64,000 nucleotides of DNA from Oxyruncus cristatus (taxonomy: Eukaryota; Chordata; Aves; Passeriformes; Cotingidae), in assembly GCA_013399855.1 (NCBI GenBank), contig VXAY01006688.1, forward strand, positions 1,168,826-1,232,825, written 5' to 3'. Shown here piece by piece: positions 33,160 through 45,155 of the stretch (position 1 is the first letter of the stretch; every line of letters starts with the position of its first letter). Both the position numbers and the translations under genes were made by a program. The notes below the pieces were generated by a model that saw only the letters and a program-made list of their open reading frames with translations, did not search any database and was not told the DNA's origin.

Positions 33160-36100
33160 ATCCATTTGCTTTGAAGCCCTGTGCTCCAGAGGATGTCATC
33201 CTGGTTTCTTGCTGGCCTATCTCTTAAGCCTGTTAAAGGGTACTAAAAGAACTGTCAAAACTTCTAGTGCAGTGCGGCAGCACTTACTCCAAATCCCATG
33301 AATGTAGCTGGTTTGGTGTGATAAAACAAGCTAGAAACAAAAATGCTCTTAGTTAAATTGAGCTGAGGTTGATGACGCTTCACATTGGCTCCTTTCCAGG
33401 ACACAACCATATCACCCTTTCCTGCAACCACTGGTGATTATAAATATGACTCTTGAATCACCTGGTTTGATCTTCTGGTTTATCATTGCCCAGATCCTCC
33501 TACACTGACCCCAAATATTTCAGTTCATTTGTGTCCCCAGGAGAGATCAGCAGGTGCCCCAGGTGGAGGAGAGAAGAAAGTCAGATGCTGCTGGTGAGTC
33601 CCAAAATGACACCTTCCCTCATGACTGCATGATTCAAAAAGCCAGTTACACCTTCTCAGGCTTGAGCATCAAGTGTTGCAAGTATTACATAGTATTACTT
33701 TCATCCATCTCCTCATCTCTGCTATGATGTCACATACACTTTATGGTCACCAGTTTGCAAGGTGGTCCCTATAGCACTCATGAACACACCCACCAAGTAG
33801 ACAGGTAAAACTCAGGGTTAGAAATGAAACATCATCAGGAACAAGCAGTGCCTAGCAGTATGATAGGGAAATCCATCACAAGGGAAAAGACATCCACTGC
33901 ATAGGTAAAAAGTGGGAAAATATTCTCTTCCAAACACAGTACTTAGAATTGCCCAGCAGGAATGCGGGACAGAAAACACAAGGGCAACTGCAAGCATTCA
34001 TAAGGTAAAGAATGAAGTCCCCAAAGTTAGAATGATATAGAGAAAACCAAAGACCAAAGGTAGCTGCAGCACAACCAATTTGGGATGTTTTTACTGGCCC
34101 CCTGGGATATATTTGCACAAAGGTCAACTTCCAGTCATATTTTGCCCCCTTTTTCTGCTCAAAACATACAGCTACAGTGACAGGCAGAAATCAAAGGCTT
34201 CGTGGCATACTTTTAAATGCAAGATTCAACTCTGGTTTACAGAGTCAGGATTTAGTAGGTTTCCTTTGCTCCTCACACCTACCTATGGCACTTCCAAATT
34301 AGATAACAGCAGACTACGCTAACAAGAGCCTGATTTAAAGGTAAGGTGAAGATGCAGCACTGCCTGTGATACAGCACCCAATGCAGCACAATGAGGAGTT
34401 CAGTGCATTTCTGGAATTTAAAGCCTCAGTTCCTCATGGAATCAGCCTGAGGACTGGAGCAAAATGCTATGGGCTTTTGGATTAAACCCCAACTTCTGAA
34501 AACACCAGCATCCAGTCTCACTTAGGAGCATTCAGCAGAGCAGCATGCAGGTCCTCTGAAAGGCATGGCATCTCCACTGCTCTCCTCTAGTGGCACATAG
34601 ACTGGTGTCAGCTCCCACTAAAAACTAAATGCTATCCTAGGCTCTCCGTAGCATAGTGCCATGCTGTTGTTCCTTGTGTTAAATGACATTTTAGGCAATA
34701 AACATGTGATGCTCACTGGGCTAAAGCCAGTCAGCAAACTTCCACCTAGATCAGCAGGCAGCACGGCGTGCTTAGGGATGTGGCAGGCCACACCTCAGCA
34801 CAGTGGGTTTGGGCCACGAAGTGAAATCAAATTAGCTAATTAAGGAGGTGCATGGTTTCATTTCATGGAAATGTAGTAGGCACCTCAGCTTCCTGCAAAG
34901 GTGGAAATATGTTCATAAAAGTGACAGTGCCGATATCCCTACATTAGGTAGTGTACTGGCCATAAAACAAAGAAATCCGTGCATCCTCCACCTTTTTATA
35001 GGGGAAGCAGAAATCTCTCAAAAGTGTAGTTAGAGTTGTGGGGAGGGAAGAAGGGTGGTTTTACCACTGATGTCACTGACAGCATAAGCCTTTTATGGTC
35101 ATGACTTAATAGTTGTCTGTCTGCTTCAAAATCAACAAAGAGCAGAGAAAAAAGGCTCGCTTCCTCCTTGGGAAATGGTGTATGTTCAGGGAGGAAGCTG
35201 CCTTCCTGTTTTCTCCATAATTGCAGCTTTGCATGGTTTTAGCAAGTTCCACAATTTTAAGCCTCTTCCATATGGAACACGTTCCTCTAAACATCTGGCT
35301 CCTTTTTTATTGCAGTGATAAAACAGATTTATTTTCTACAAAGCATATAAAATATTACTTTCTCAGTGTACAATCTACTGTGCCTTTAAAAGTAAAAAAT
35401 ATGCAAAGAGATCAATAGTCTGACTTTTTTTCTTTTACTAGTAACAAAATCCTTTCTAAAGAAGACTTAAGGAATAATTCTGAATCTGGAAAGGAAGAAA
35501 GTCTGGACACCTACATTTATTATCTCCATGTTTCTTGGTGCAGACCAGTGATATAAACCCAAATCAGAAAAGAACTGCAATTCCAGACAAAGTACATTTC
35601 TTAGATCCAGGACAGATTTGAATGTGTCTCTCTCACACTGGTTCTTAGCCTATATGCATCATCTTGTAACTATCACTGAGAGAGAACGAAATGCTTTGAT
35701 TAGTTTAGAAGTCATCTTTCTAATTTGCCTGAATGATATTAGAAAAGAATGGCTTATGCCGAGAAATTCAAGGGACGTACAGTAATGAAGAGCATTCTTT
35801 GATTATCTAATGGCAGCTAGGCTGCAATGTCAAATTTCAGTGGGCAAGGCACTCAAGCAATAAACCAGGAAAAAAGCCATTATAAATCAACAGATCATCT
35901 TGGCTTCCCCTTCCATTAGTTGTTATTTTTAGCTGTACCACATGCATGGCTAAGCAACAATGCTGCAGAGTGCTCCTCCAGAAGTTTTAATCTTTTTCTC
36001 TCTTCACTGTTTCACCTGCTGTTGCCTGAAACAACACAAGTGTTCACTGCATGCAACAAGCCTATAAAAATATAAACAATATTGTGAAAGATCTGGTCAA

Positions 36101-37920
36101 CACTCGCTACAGGGACGTAGTCCAACAGTGGCTTCTTTAGAGAACTGGCAAAAAAAAGAGTCATTTTCTAGATGCGTTGACAAATCCTGAATTAAGCAAA
36201 GTCTGGCTCCATGCATAAAAAAGGCTTATGCTTTATAACTCAGCTTGCAGCTTGATACCATTTCCAGACTTGCACTTCCCATGAAGCCCATCTGCCCCTG
36301 TGGGAAGTGACCAACAAGGGGAAAAGTGACTAGGGTTGGATCATTTATTTGGGAGAAGAATAGGGATAAGAAATAGTGATGAAAAGGAGGGTCAAGAAAT
36401 GGCAAAAGGCTTCATAAGGCATGCAAGCTGTGTGAGCAGTGCTGTCTGGAGTGGCCTGTGGTACATCCCTGTGCTGACCACCACATGCTACATCAGGACA
36501 GTAAACCCAACCAACTGTCCTCACTACAACACACATGCCAGACCTGCTCCTCCAGTCAGGAGAACCAGGACTGGGATAGCCCTCACTAGCAGGACACCTG
36601 GATGGGACAGCATCCCAGTACTACCCTGTCAGTGCCCTTTCCAGGTCCTTCTGCACTGGCATCCACCATCTCCTAACAGAAACTTTGCTTCAAAATGTGA
36701 TGACAGAGAATACAGCTCTTCATTTAAATGAACACTGCATACTTGAACATGCAAGGGTTAAATCTGAATCTTGTGAATCTACAGTCAAAACCAGATCTGG
36801 GCTACCCAGGCTAGAGACTGACTGGAAGCTGAAGTGAAATCAATTGCTTCATGTCCTTGCTCAGCTGAGAGAGGAGTAGATGTAACCTTAAACCAGTTCA
36901 GGAAGGGCTAAATGTCATGAGAGGCGGAGGTCCCATCACTGTGATGGCACCAAGGGTCTGTCTTCCCATCAGGTGAGAGACTGCATTTTTAGGGCTTGAT
37001 GGATTTTTAGGCCACAGATCATCTCTGCTCCTCAGGCCTCACTGCTCTACTGAAGGGAGAAGACAGGGCAGAGACTTGGCTTTGCTCCTCCACCATCAGA
37101 TGCCAAAGAGGATCCCTGATGAATAGACCTGCAGATGTTTATGTCCTGCCTAGAGGGGTCACAGTCTCCCTCCTGTATTCCCAACCAATAATTAACTCCC
37201 AGTAACTCAATGTAAGGAAGTTTTCTTGCAAATACTTGCTATTTTTTGGGTGCCTAACAGTGACTGTGTAATGCAGCAGGATAATGTGAACAGCAATTCA
37301 CTAGAAGTAAATAACACTCCTTTCTCCTTCAATGGCCTTTGCTACCTTCTCTACATAACTAGTTTAATTACAAAATTAATACATATATTGCATGAAAGAC
37401 TTATTAAAAACTGTTAGATGCTCTCTTACTAAACACACCCATTTGTAAAACTACCTCAAATTTACTTAATTTCAGAGTAGGGACCAGAAAGCTGCTGGTG
37501 GGAAATTACCAGACATAGAGAGACCTCATTACAAAGTTTACACCTATATTTGTCATAATCACTTTAGATATCAATGCTACTTTTTCTAATGTCCACCATA
37601 CCTTCTGATAAAGGTAAATGCATATACCCAGAAAAAAACACTCTTACACCTTAATGGTTTGGAATCAACCATAGTTAGAGCCTTGCTCCCAAGTGATACA
37701 AGTAAATGAGTACAACCACTCATAAAACTGCTCTCTGAAATGTAATATCCAATAATTTCCTTTAACCTGGTCCCAAGCCACCAAAGAAAACTGAAACACA
37801 GTAAGTACCACAGGACATGTTGCCTTCACAGTATTATGAATCTTGTTGGAGATTTGCAGGAACAGGCTATACAAGTATTTGATTCAAAAGTTGATGATTG
37901 TGCCTTGAGGTAAGATGTCA
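33160..37920. other. Unique non-coding stretch
   Basis: No gene or repeat family is recognised in about 4.8 kb. Open frames are at most about 131 codons (36336-36731, plus strand) and carry no recognisable features. The stretch at about 35700-35960 is free of repeats and rich in ATTA-type words, but conservation cannot be judged here. Confidence 0.55.
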
Positions 37921-37980
37921 GAGGTTGGAGCCAGGCCTCCTCTTGAGGTCCTTTTCAACCCCATCTTATACTGTTCTAGG
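37921..37980 (+). mobile_element. Degraded CR1 3-prime end
   Basis: GAGGTTGGAGCCAGGCCTCC, then CTTGAGGTCCTTTTCAACCC and an ATTCTATG-like TATACTGTTCTAGG, follow the order of the CR1 3-prime terminus (GGTTGGACTAGATGATC, TTGAGGTCCCTTCCAACCC, octamers). It is more divergent than the copies at 13535 or 55579. Confidence 0.65.
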
Positions 37981-38947
37981 GGAATAGCTCTATTAGGTTG
38001 ATAAAACCTACATGCCACAGCTAAAACGAAGCATATGCTTGAGTGTTTTGCCAGAGTGATGCACAAGTGCAAAGCAGATCCTGTATCTCTCACGGCTTTA
38101 AGATATACACTACATTTTTGTAACTCTCGTTCAAACTCTCCCTCAGCAGTGAGAGGGCACAAGCTCAAACAAGCATGGCTGTTGGGAGAGCAGTTTCCTT
38201 GTGCCTGCTATCCCCCGCTGGAGAGGCAATGGGCAGAGGGAGATTTATGTTTGTTGTACAGGACACATAGCTTTCTCCCAAACTGTGTTGGAAACCTTCA
38301 CTTGATCAGAAAGAAATCACCCAGGTTAATGAGTGTTTTGGTTTAGACTGTGCAGTTTTAACCAGCAGCTGCACTGGAGAGGTAGCATCCAAGTTCCTGA
38401 CCCTCTCTCAAAGGCAGAAGTGCACGCTTCGTTTAAATAACAAGAAATACAGATTTAACTCCTGAACTTCCCCTTCTCAATCTGGGGCATTTCCTGAAGT
38501 CATACAAATTGTTTCCTACCTGACATGAACCTTACAACCCAAGGGAAGGCCCAAGTCCTTTCCTTCCTCTCTTTTATTCTCAAAGCCCAGCACTGCCTCG
38601 AGTCCCATGGTGGTTTATGCATTTCAGGAGCAAAACTACATGCGTCATCCTGAGAAGAAACCTAAGAAGAAATGACTCAGCTTGGTGTTCCAGTATGCCA
38701 ACTCCTTGCTAGCTACACATGATCTGGCGGATGAAAAGTGATCCTCATAAACATTAGTAGCATTTCCATAAAAATAAATAAACAAAACCAACAAAAAAAC
38801 CCAAACAAATTGAGAGCTATATTTGTGCGTGTGGTTGTGTTACTTTAGGTGAGGCAGTTTCAAACAACCAGGGACAAGATAGGTGGCATTTCCAGTTCAA
38901 TCCCAGTTTGCACAGGAAGAATGTGGGTCAGTCTTTCAGATTCTCCC
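37981..38947. other. Unique non-coding stretch with an A-rich patch
   Basis: No gene is recognised. An A-rich simple sequence lies at 38768-38812. Open frames around 38035-38346 are short and featureless. Confidence 0.55.
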
Positions 38948-38988
38948 TGCCTCATTTTACATTTGGGCAAACTTGCTCAGAGAGTGTC
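38948..38988 (-). mobile_element. Probable MIR SINE fragment
   Basis: GCCTCATTTTACATTTGGGC followed by AAACTTGCTCAGAGAG resembles the reverse complement of the MIR 3-prime part (CATTTTACAGATGAGG, AAACTGAGGCTCAGAGAGG). Only about 40 bp is recognisable. It is a better match than the one at 21149 but still short. Confidence 0.48.
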
Positions 38989-41710
38989 ATGCTGATTAAC
39001 TCATTAACATTAGAAGAGATCTTTGTATTCCTTGGATAAAATGATTGGGAAAGTGGGAGCGTGGCATTATCACCTCTGTAAGTAAACAGTCCTCAGCTGG
39101 TGTCAATGGCAGGAATTAGCTGGTGTATGTAGAGCAACTGTGAAGTAAACTGGATCTCAGAAGCCTGTAGTCAGATGCTGTAGAGCACTGCATTTGCGAT
39201 GTCTGTTTTAATTCATGTTCAATGAAATGCAGTTAAGAAACTTAGTTTAAAAGCCCGGATCCTGAGTCCTTGCTGCATATGCAAAAGGAAAGCCAAGTGT
39301 CTGTAAAATGAAGCCCTCCACTTTGCTAGTGCTTCGTGTTTCCATAGTACTAGCAACAGTGAGCTGGGTTTTAAAGCCAAGTGAAGCAGCTGCCCAAGAC
39401 TCAGATTTCTGAACACATAGGAGAGTTTGGATGGATAATATGAGCAGAAGCACAGCTGGTGAGACAATATCAGGTTGGCCAAGTAACCAAAAGATTACTG
39501 CATGGAAGAGGTCCCTGAGACCTGTCACAGTCTATTCCTTTCCTAGGAGCAGCGCTGCCCATTCTGCAAAGCAGATCATGGAGGAAGAGAAAGGCCAGTG
39601 TATCCTCAGCAGAGGTAGACATATGGGCCTCACTGTGACACAGGGAGGAGCAATTTTCAGCTTAGAGGTGACATGCTCCAAAGAACCCTTGAAAAGTCTA
39701 CAGAAAGAGTAGCAGTGGTGAGGCTTGTGTTCAGCTTCGTCATCTTGACACCCTGCCTTTGCAGTTTCCCAGTTCCCTTTCCATAACTAAACAACCACGC
39801 AGACTGTGCCAACATCTAGCATGGGATTGAACTTCCCTCCTTGCCCTGGGACTACAGTCCTTCAGTCAGTGGGAAGAGAAGCACCTCCCAGTGTGGCAAT
39901 TCAACCCATCTGAAGGCCAGGCCAGGCACTTTCTGAATGTGCTTGTCTGTTACACTGACTGTAGAGATAGTCTAGATAAGCAGCTGAGACAAATGGCCCA
40001 AGTTTCTAACCACTAAAATGAAGTAAATACCTCTTTCCAGGAAAGCTGAGGGGAAATCTGGTTTCACTGAAGTTCAGGGGGTTGCAGTGGGCAGGGATTG
40101 CTTTCATCCCTATCTGGTGCTCCACACTTTGTTACTGTTCAAGTGCAGTGAGTTTGACTTTAATTGAGCAAGATACATTCTATACTGTTGCAGGAAAAAA
40201 TCACTGTTGTTTTACCCATTTCTTTCCCTAGCAGACCATGGATTTTTATTCAAAGGGCTAAATCCCTCCTCAAGTTAGTTGCTTTGGTAGTGAAAAAAAA
40301 AAGCCTTTTTTTTTTTTTATAGACACTTCAGGATTTTATGAATGTAGGCAAATTAAAGAACTTAAAAATAAAGGCTAAACAGTCTAAGCGAAGTCTGGAG
40401 GGCAGTCGAAGTGCAACATGCTGAAAAGTTGTGTTGCGGGTTTTTTCCCCCCTCAATCATTTTACTAGTTAATCTTCCTGGGAACAGACTGATATTTACT
40501 CATCCCATGAGAGAGTGGAGTTGTCAAGAATCCAAATGATACCAAGGGATAAGAATTAGGGAACTCTACTTTTAGTCATCAAATGTGAGGAAGCAGCACA
40601 GTTCTTTGGTGATGGACTGTACATATGAGCTGAATTTCTCTAAACTAAGTGGGAAATATTACGAATTGTCTGTAGGGAAACAAATTACAAGCTCAGAGAA
40701 TGATCCCCCATCACTAAGTCTCATGGCAAAAGTCTGTGGGTATCACAGTTGTATGACAGCAAACAAAATTACAATGTTCAATTAGAAAATAATGTATGGA
40801 AAGGTTCAATCATCACATTTTCCATACTAGCTTCCCTGAAGACTCATGAATCCCAGATGGCTCCCAGCATTACTCCATGTTGTGCCCTGCAGACTCAACA
40901 GCACAGATTACCACCAGTCTGGACACCACCATGCTGCAACCTTGTCCAAGAAGAGAAAGTGCTGTAGCTTTTTCCTCCCTACAAGCCATGCTTTGCTTTC
41001 TTCTCATCTGGTTGCCATGTATGTTAAACTGCTTTTAAAGTAAGGGTTTAGAAGGCACAAGGTCTGAGTTAATTTTCTTGCTCTGTGCTAACTCACTATG
41101 CAACTTTATGGACAACCAATATACTTGTGTCTACTAGGAAATAAAATACCACTGGACTTGTCCTCTGTTCACCACCACTAACACACCACAGACCACATTC
41201 AAATCATTACACTCTTAAAACTTCCAAAGTAGGGTCTGAATACGCACTCAAACTGGGGGATGCCTACTCAGATATTGGGGATGGTGAGCTGTGCCAGTTA
41301 AAAGTTTGAGTTGGTTTGAGACAGAAATCAGCCATGGGCCATTCAAACAGGTAATCACATTTGTGCAGGCAATCATGTCGCACTAGCTTGGGTCATCATT
41401 ATGTCATCACTTTTTATAGTGCTTGGTCTCTGGCTCTCTGCACTCCATCTATCAGTGAAGGATCATAGGAGTTCTTTCCCTAGGACATGGAGTTAAGATA
41501 TGATGTCATCTCTCTGTAACAGAAATAATCACAGGTAGGAAAGCTCAATATAAGTATAATCTTATGAAATGCTGCATTCTTCCAATATGCCTCTGATTTA
41601 TTCTATCCAATGAGTAAACAAAGGCTGCTACACATCTTGCAGTTTTGACCCCAGGGGTGCAAAGCACAGAGAGTATGCAGCCCTTTGGAAACAGATGAAT
41701 GTGCCTTGAT
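38989..41710. other. Unique non-coding stretch
   Basis: No gene or transposon is recognised. An A10-GCC-T13 simple inverted repeat lies at 40293-40318. Open frames (for example 39431-39712 and the overlapping minus frames) have no family signature. Confidence 0.55.
40293..40318. repeat. A10-GCC-T13 self-complementary simple repeat
   Basis: Ten A residues, GCC, then thirteen T residues. The two runs are complementary and separated by three bases, so they can fold into a hairpin. Confidence 0.9.
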
Positions 41711-41740
41711 ACAGTACTTCTCGACACAGTACTTCTCATC
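41711..41740. repeat. 15-bp tandem duplication
   Basis: ACAGTACTTCTC occurs at 41711-41722 and 41726-41737 with similar three-base spacers (GAC, ATC), giving two tandem units of 15 bp. Confidence 0.9.
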
Positions 41741-44700
41741 TCACTATCTCAGTGCATTTGACGCCCTTATCCAGGATGTATAGAGCCTTGTTCCACGGAT
41801 GGTTCCAATGGCAGCCATGCAATATGAACCGACATCTCAGAGATTGGGCAGGCTCTAACGTGCACAGCATCCTAAGATGGATGAACACAGACCTATTCAT
41901 GTACGGAAAAAAGGCAACGTTGGGTCAGCTGAAATGCTCTCAGGACTCTACTGATTGCATTGCCTAGGTCTCCACTGAGTAAAGAAGGAGTTTAGATACT
42001 ACAATATGTTTACAATCTACTTCATGGGCCAGTTGAGCCATAGTAATTTACCTTGCACTTACTGGAAGACTGCAGCAAGGTAATTTGTTCTAGTTCAGCC
42101 TGTAATTAACTGGGGTTGAAATTAGTCTTTTACACTGGCTCCAGGCTAAGGGTTTGTATGCAAATGGAGAACTCCACAATTCAGCTAAGGTGTTGTGGCT
42201 TCAATCATGATAATTTGGGCCTAAATCTGACCATAGTATCTTTTGAACTAGATTCAAGTAGAAACTGCTAGGGGTAAAGTTTTTGCCTAAGTGCTGTGAA
42301 ATATAAAAAGGACTTGCAATTACATGTTTTTTAATCACCAAGATTTATCCTGCTTATTACCACTTCATTGCCTTCCACAGAGTAATTATTAATTCACTGT
42401 AGCATATGTCAGAGAAAAATCAGGAGCTCTGTCTTACCCTGATAGTTCTCAGTTACTAAATCATTGGTATTAAACTCAGAAAGATAAGAGGCAGAGAAAA
42501 TAACCCTTCTATGAAGAATAATCTACTTGAGGATACCTGTATTTCATAATCCTATTGTATTTGTAAGTGAACCTCCAGTAAATCAAGAAAAAGCATCTAT
42601 TTAAGTTGTGAATGCAGTTCCACCTCAGAGACAGAGGTCTGTACAAAGCGTGTGACAACTCAGACAACTCAGTCAGTCTTCCTGCTACGCTTTTTGCATG
42701 TATATATGTTGCTCTTCCATACGTCTTTGCTGAAGTTGAAGAATATCTTTGGACATGTCTAGATGGCTGTGTGAAGTGAGGCCAGTCCAACTGAGTGGAT
42801 AAGAGCCAGCTTTAGTCCAGAATTACGATTCAGCTAATGCATCCTGCTGATCTGCTGACAGCAAGGAGGAAATAAACAAGAGGTGAAAAAGAGAAGAACC
42901 ACGGAGCAAGGAAGCACTGGAGAAGGATTTCAACCTCTGAGATTGGTTACACATGCGCAGAGCCCAGAGTCTCTTCTCAAACCACACAAAACACCTGGAC
43001 AGAGCTTGTCGGTTCCTACCTATGTTTCTCCAGTGCTCTCTAAGAGGCTGTTAACAGACGGGAGTGAGGTGGCCACATGTTAAGTGTACGTGCAGGAAAA
43101 GCAACATGCTGCTTTTCCATAGCACAGTTGTGGAGATCCAGCTATCAGAGGCATGGAGCTTACCACCATCCCTCCAGTCTGGTACCACCCAAAGGCAACC
43201 AGGATGTGCACAGTCTCTGAAAATGTGTGACTGCTTTTCAAGAAGCCCTGTGCTCACCATCACTCCCCAGAGGTCACTTCAGCAGCTCCCAGCCAAGAGG
43301 GGCGACCTGAAGATGGAAGTTGAGCTGCTTCAGCTAGGAGGGAACACAGATAACCATTTGAAACGTGCATTACAGCAAGGGTTACACCACTGCAAGTCGC
43401 TTAAGCCAGAATGTACGTGCAAGCTGACACATGAGATGAACAAGTAGTTGAACACTGGAGAAAGCCCACTGAGAGTTTAATGGACCCTGGGAAATATCTC
43501 ACCATCACTGAAACCAGAAGCTCTGCACACAAAATCTGCTTCCCTTGGGAGACCGAGGGGAGAAACTCTCAGCACACTGACAAGAACAAGGTGCGCAAAG
43601 CAAGCAACAGCCGCCTTCCCTTGTTCATACACACACCAATACTCAGATCCTCGGGCAGGGGGATGTACAAGAAGTCCACACCAAGGAATGTGGGACCTTG
43701 GGAATTCCAACACAGCAACACAGTTAGGTTGCAACCTTGTTAAGTTCACACAGGAAAGTAAAATAACTAAGTGTGGCTGCCAAAACTATACAGTTGCACC
43801 CTTAGCTCATGAAACCACATCATCTTCCTCTTAGCACTTTTGACATCGCTGTAGATCATGAGGATCAAATACACCCTCTGCACTCCACAGTTCTATTCAG
43901 AAAGGAGCCCAGGGATACATTTCACACCATCACAGCATGGTAGACAGCACACAGTTACTAACACTAAGCACATTGTGGTGATGCTTGGCCCTGTCTTTCC
44001 CAAACTCCTTACCTGCTTTTCATCTACTTAAGGCAACCAGCTCAACCTCATGGTGGTGAGAACATTACACAGATGCATGGAGTTACCATTACAGTCTTCT
44101 GTCATGGTCACTGCTTGTCCCAAGTGGAGTGCACATAACCATCAGTAAGTGCTCGAAACAGCTTTTGTCTGAACAGCTTGGCTTTCACACAGCTGTGGAG
44201 AATGAATTTCTGTGGTTCCTTGTAAGGAAGCAGTGTTTTTCCAAAACAAACGAAAACCTCAAACCAAATGAAACTAAAAAGATGTTTTTTTCCCCCTAAG
44301 TAAACCCAAACCTGGAAACTTGCATTGTCATAAAAGAAGTGCTGACTGCTTCCCAAGCAGGTAACAAAAATGTTTACCCTCCAGTAAAGCAGATCATTTT
44401 GATCATACAGCAACACAGCACAGCATGAACTTGTTTTCAAGGTCAGTCCTTCCCTCCAGTGTATTTCTGCTCAGGGCAGGCGTAGCATTGCCTTAAACTC
44501 CTCCAAACTTTCCTGACAGGCCCCTAATATTTCAGAGTTATCTGAAAGGCAAACAATTCCCCACACTGGTGTCTGGCTGGCGAGTGGCATGGTAAACAAA
44601 GCAGTGACTGAGCCGAGAGGCACAGTCCTATGGAGCACAGCCCTGCTGTCAGAGCATAGCCATCCCCTGCCACCTCCCCACACCAGGTACACTCGATTTC

Positions 44701-45099
44701 TCCTGGCCACACAGGAAGACCAAATTCAGCTTCCCAGCTTGCAGAAGGCATATCTTGGAGCAGGCTGTTGGTGACTTGTGGGCTCTCAGTCCCGTGTCCC
44801 ATTGACCCCGAGTACAGTCCCGACACTGCTCAGCATGAGCGCGGGCGCTGCTGCAGCCGGTCACTGTGAGCAGTCGGAGGCAGCATGCATTGTAAGGGCT
44901 GTCAGCACTGCAACCAGTTCCAGTGACTCTTTTTGATTTACATTTTCTACATCCTTTCCGAGAAACCTCAATTGTCTATTTAATCCCTGAGCACTGGAGC
45001 AAAAAGCATTCAGCTGTACAACTCAGTACAGCAGGCGCAAATTTGATACCCATTGAAGCTGAGAAGTTACCAGACATAAAAACCCATAAGGGGACAATA
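41741..45099. other. Unique non-coding stretch
   Basis: No gene or interspersed repeat is recognised. An imperfect inverted repeat (TACCTTGC / GCAAGGTA, 42049-42056 and 42075-42082) is seen. A small CpG-containing patch at 44820-44865 is far too short to be a CpG island. Open frames are at most about 127 codons. Confidence 0.55.
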
Positions 45100-45155
45100 T
45101 AATCCCTGGTGTAATTCCATTCATTTTCATGTACCAGTTATGAATCTGACCCAGC
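45100..45155. repeat. Possible old palindromic repeat relic (GGTGTAA..CCATT type)
   Basis: CCCTGGTGTAATTCCATTCA, TTTTCATGTACCAG and GAATCTGACCC resemble a short palindromic interspersed repeat I recall from turtle, crocodile and bird sequence (GGTGTAAnTCCATTGA, TTCAATGG, ACACCAG, AATCTGGCCC). The right arm here is eroded. I cannot give a reliable family name. Confidence 0.35.

Noticed and set aside
44820..44870. Small CpG-containing, GC-rich patch
   Set aside because: Far too short for a CpG island and has no promoter context.
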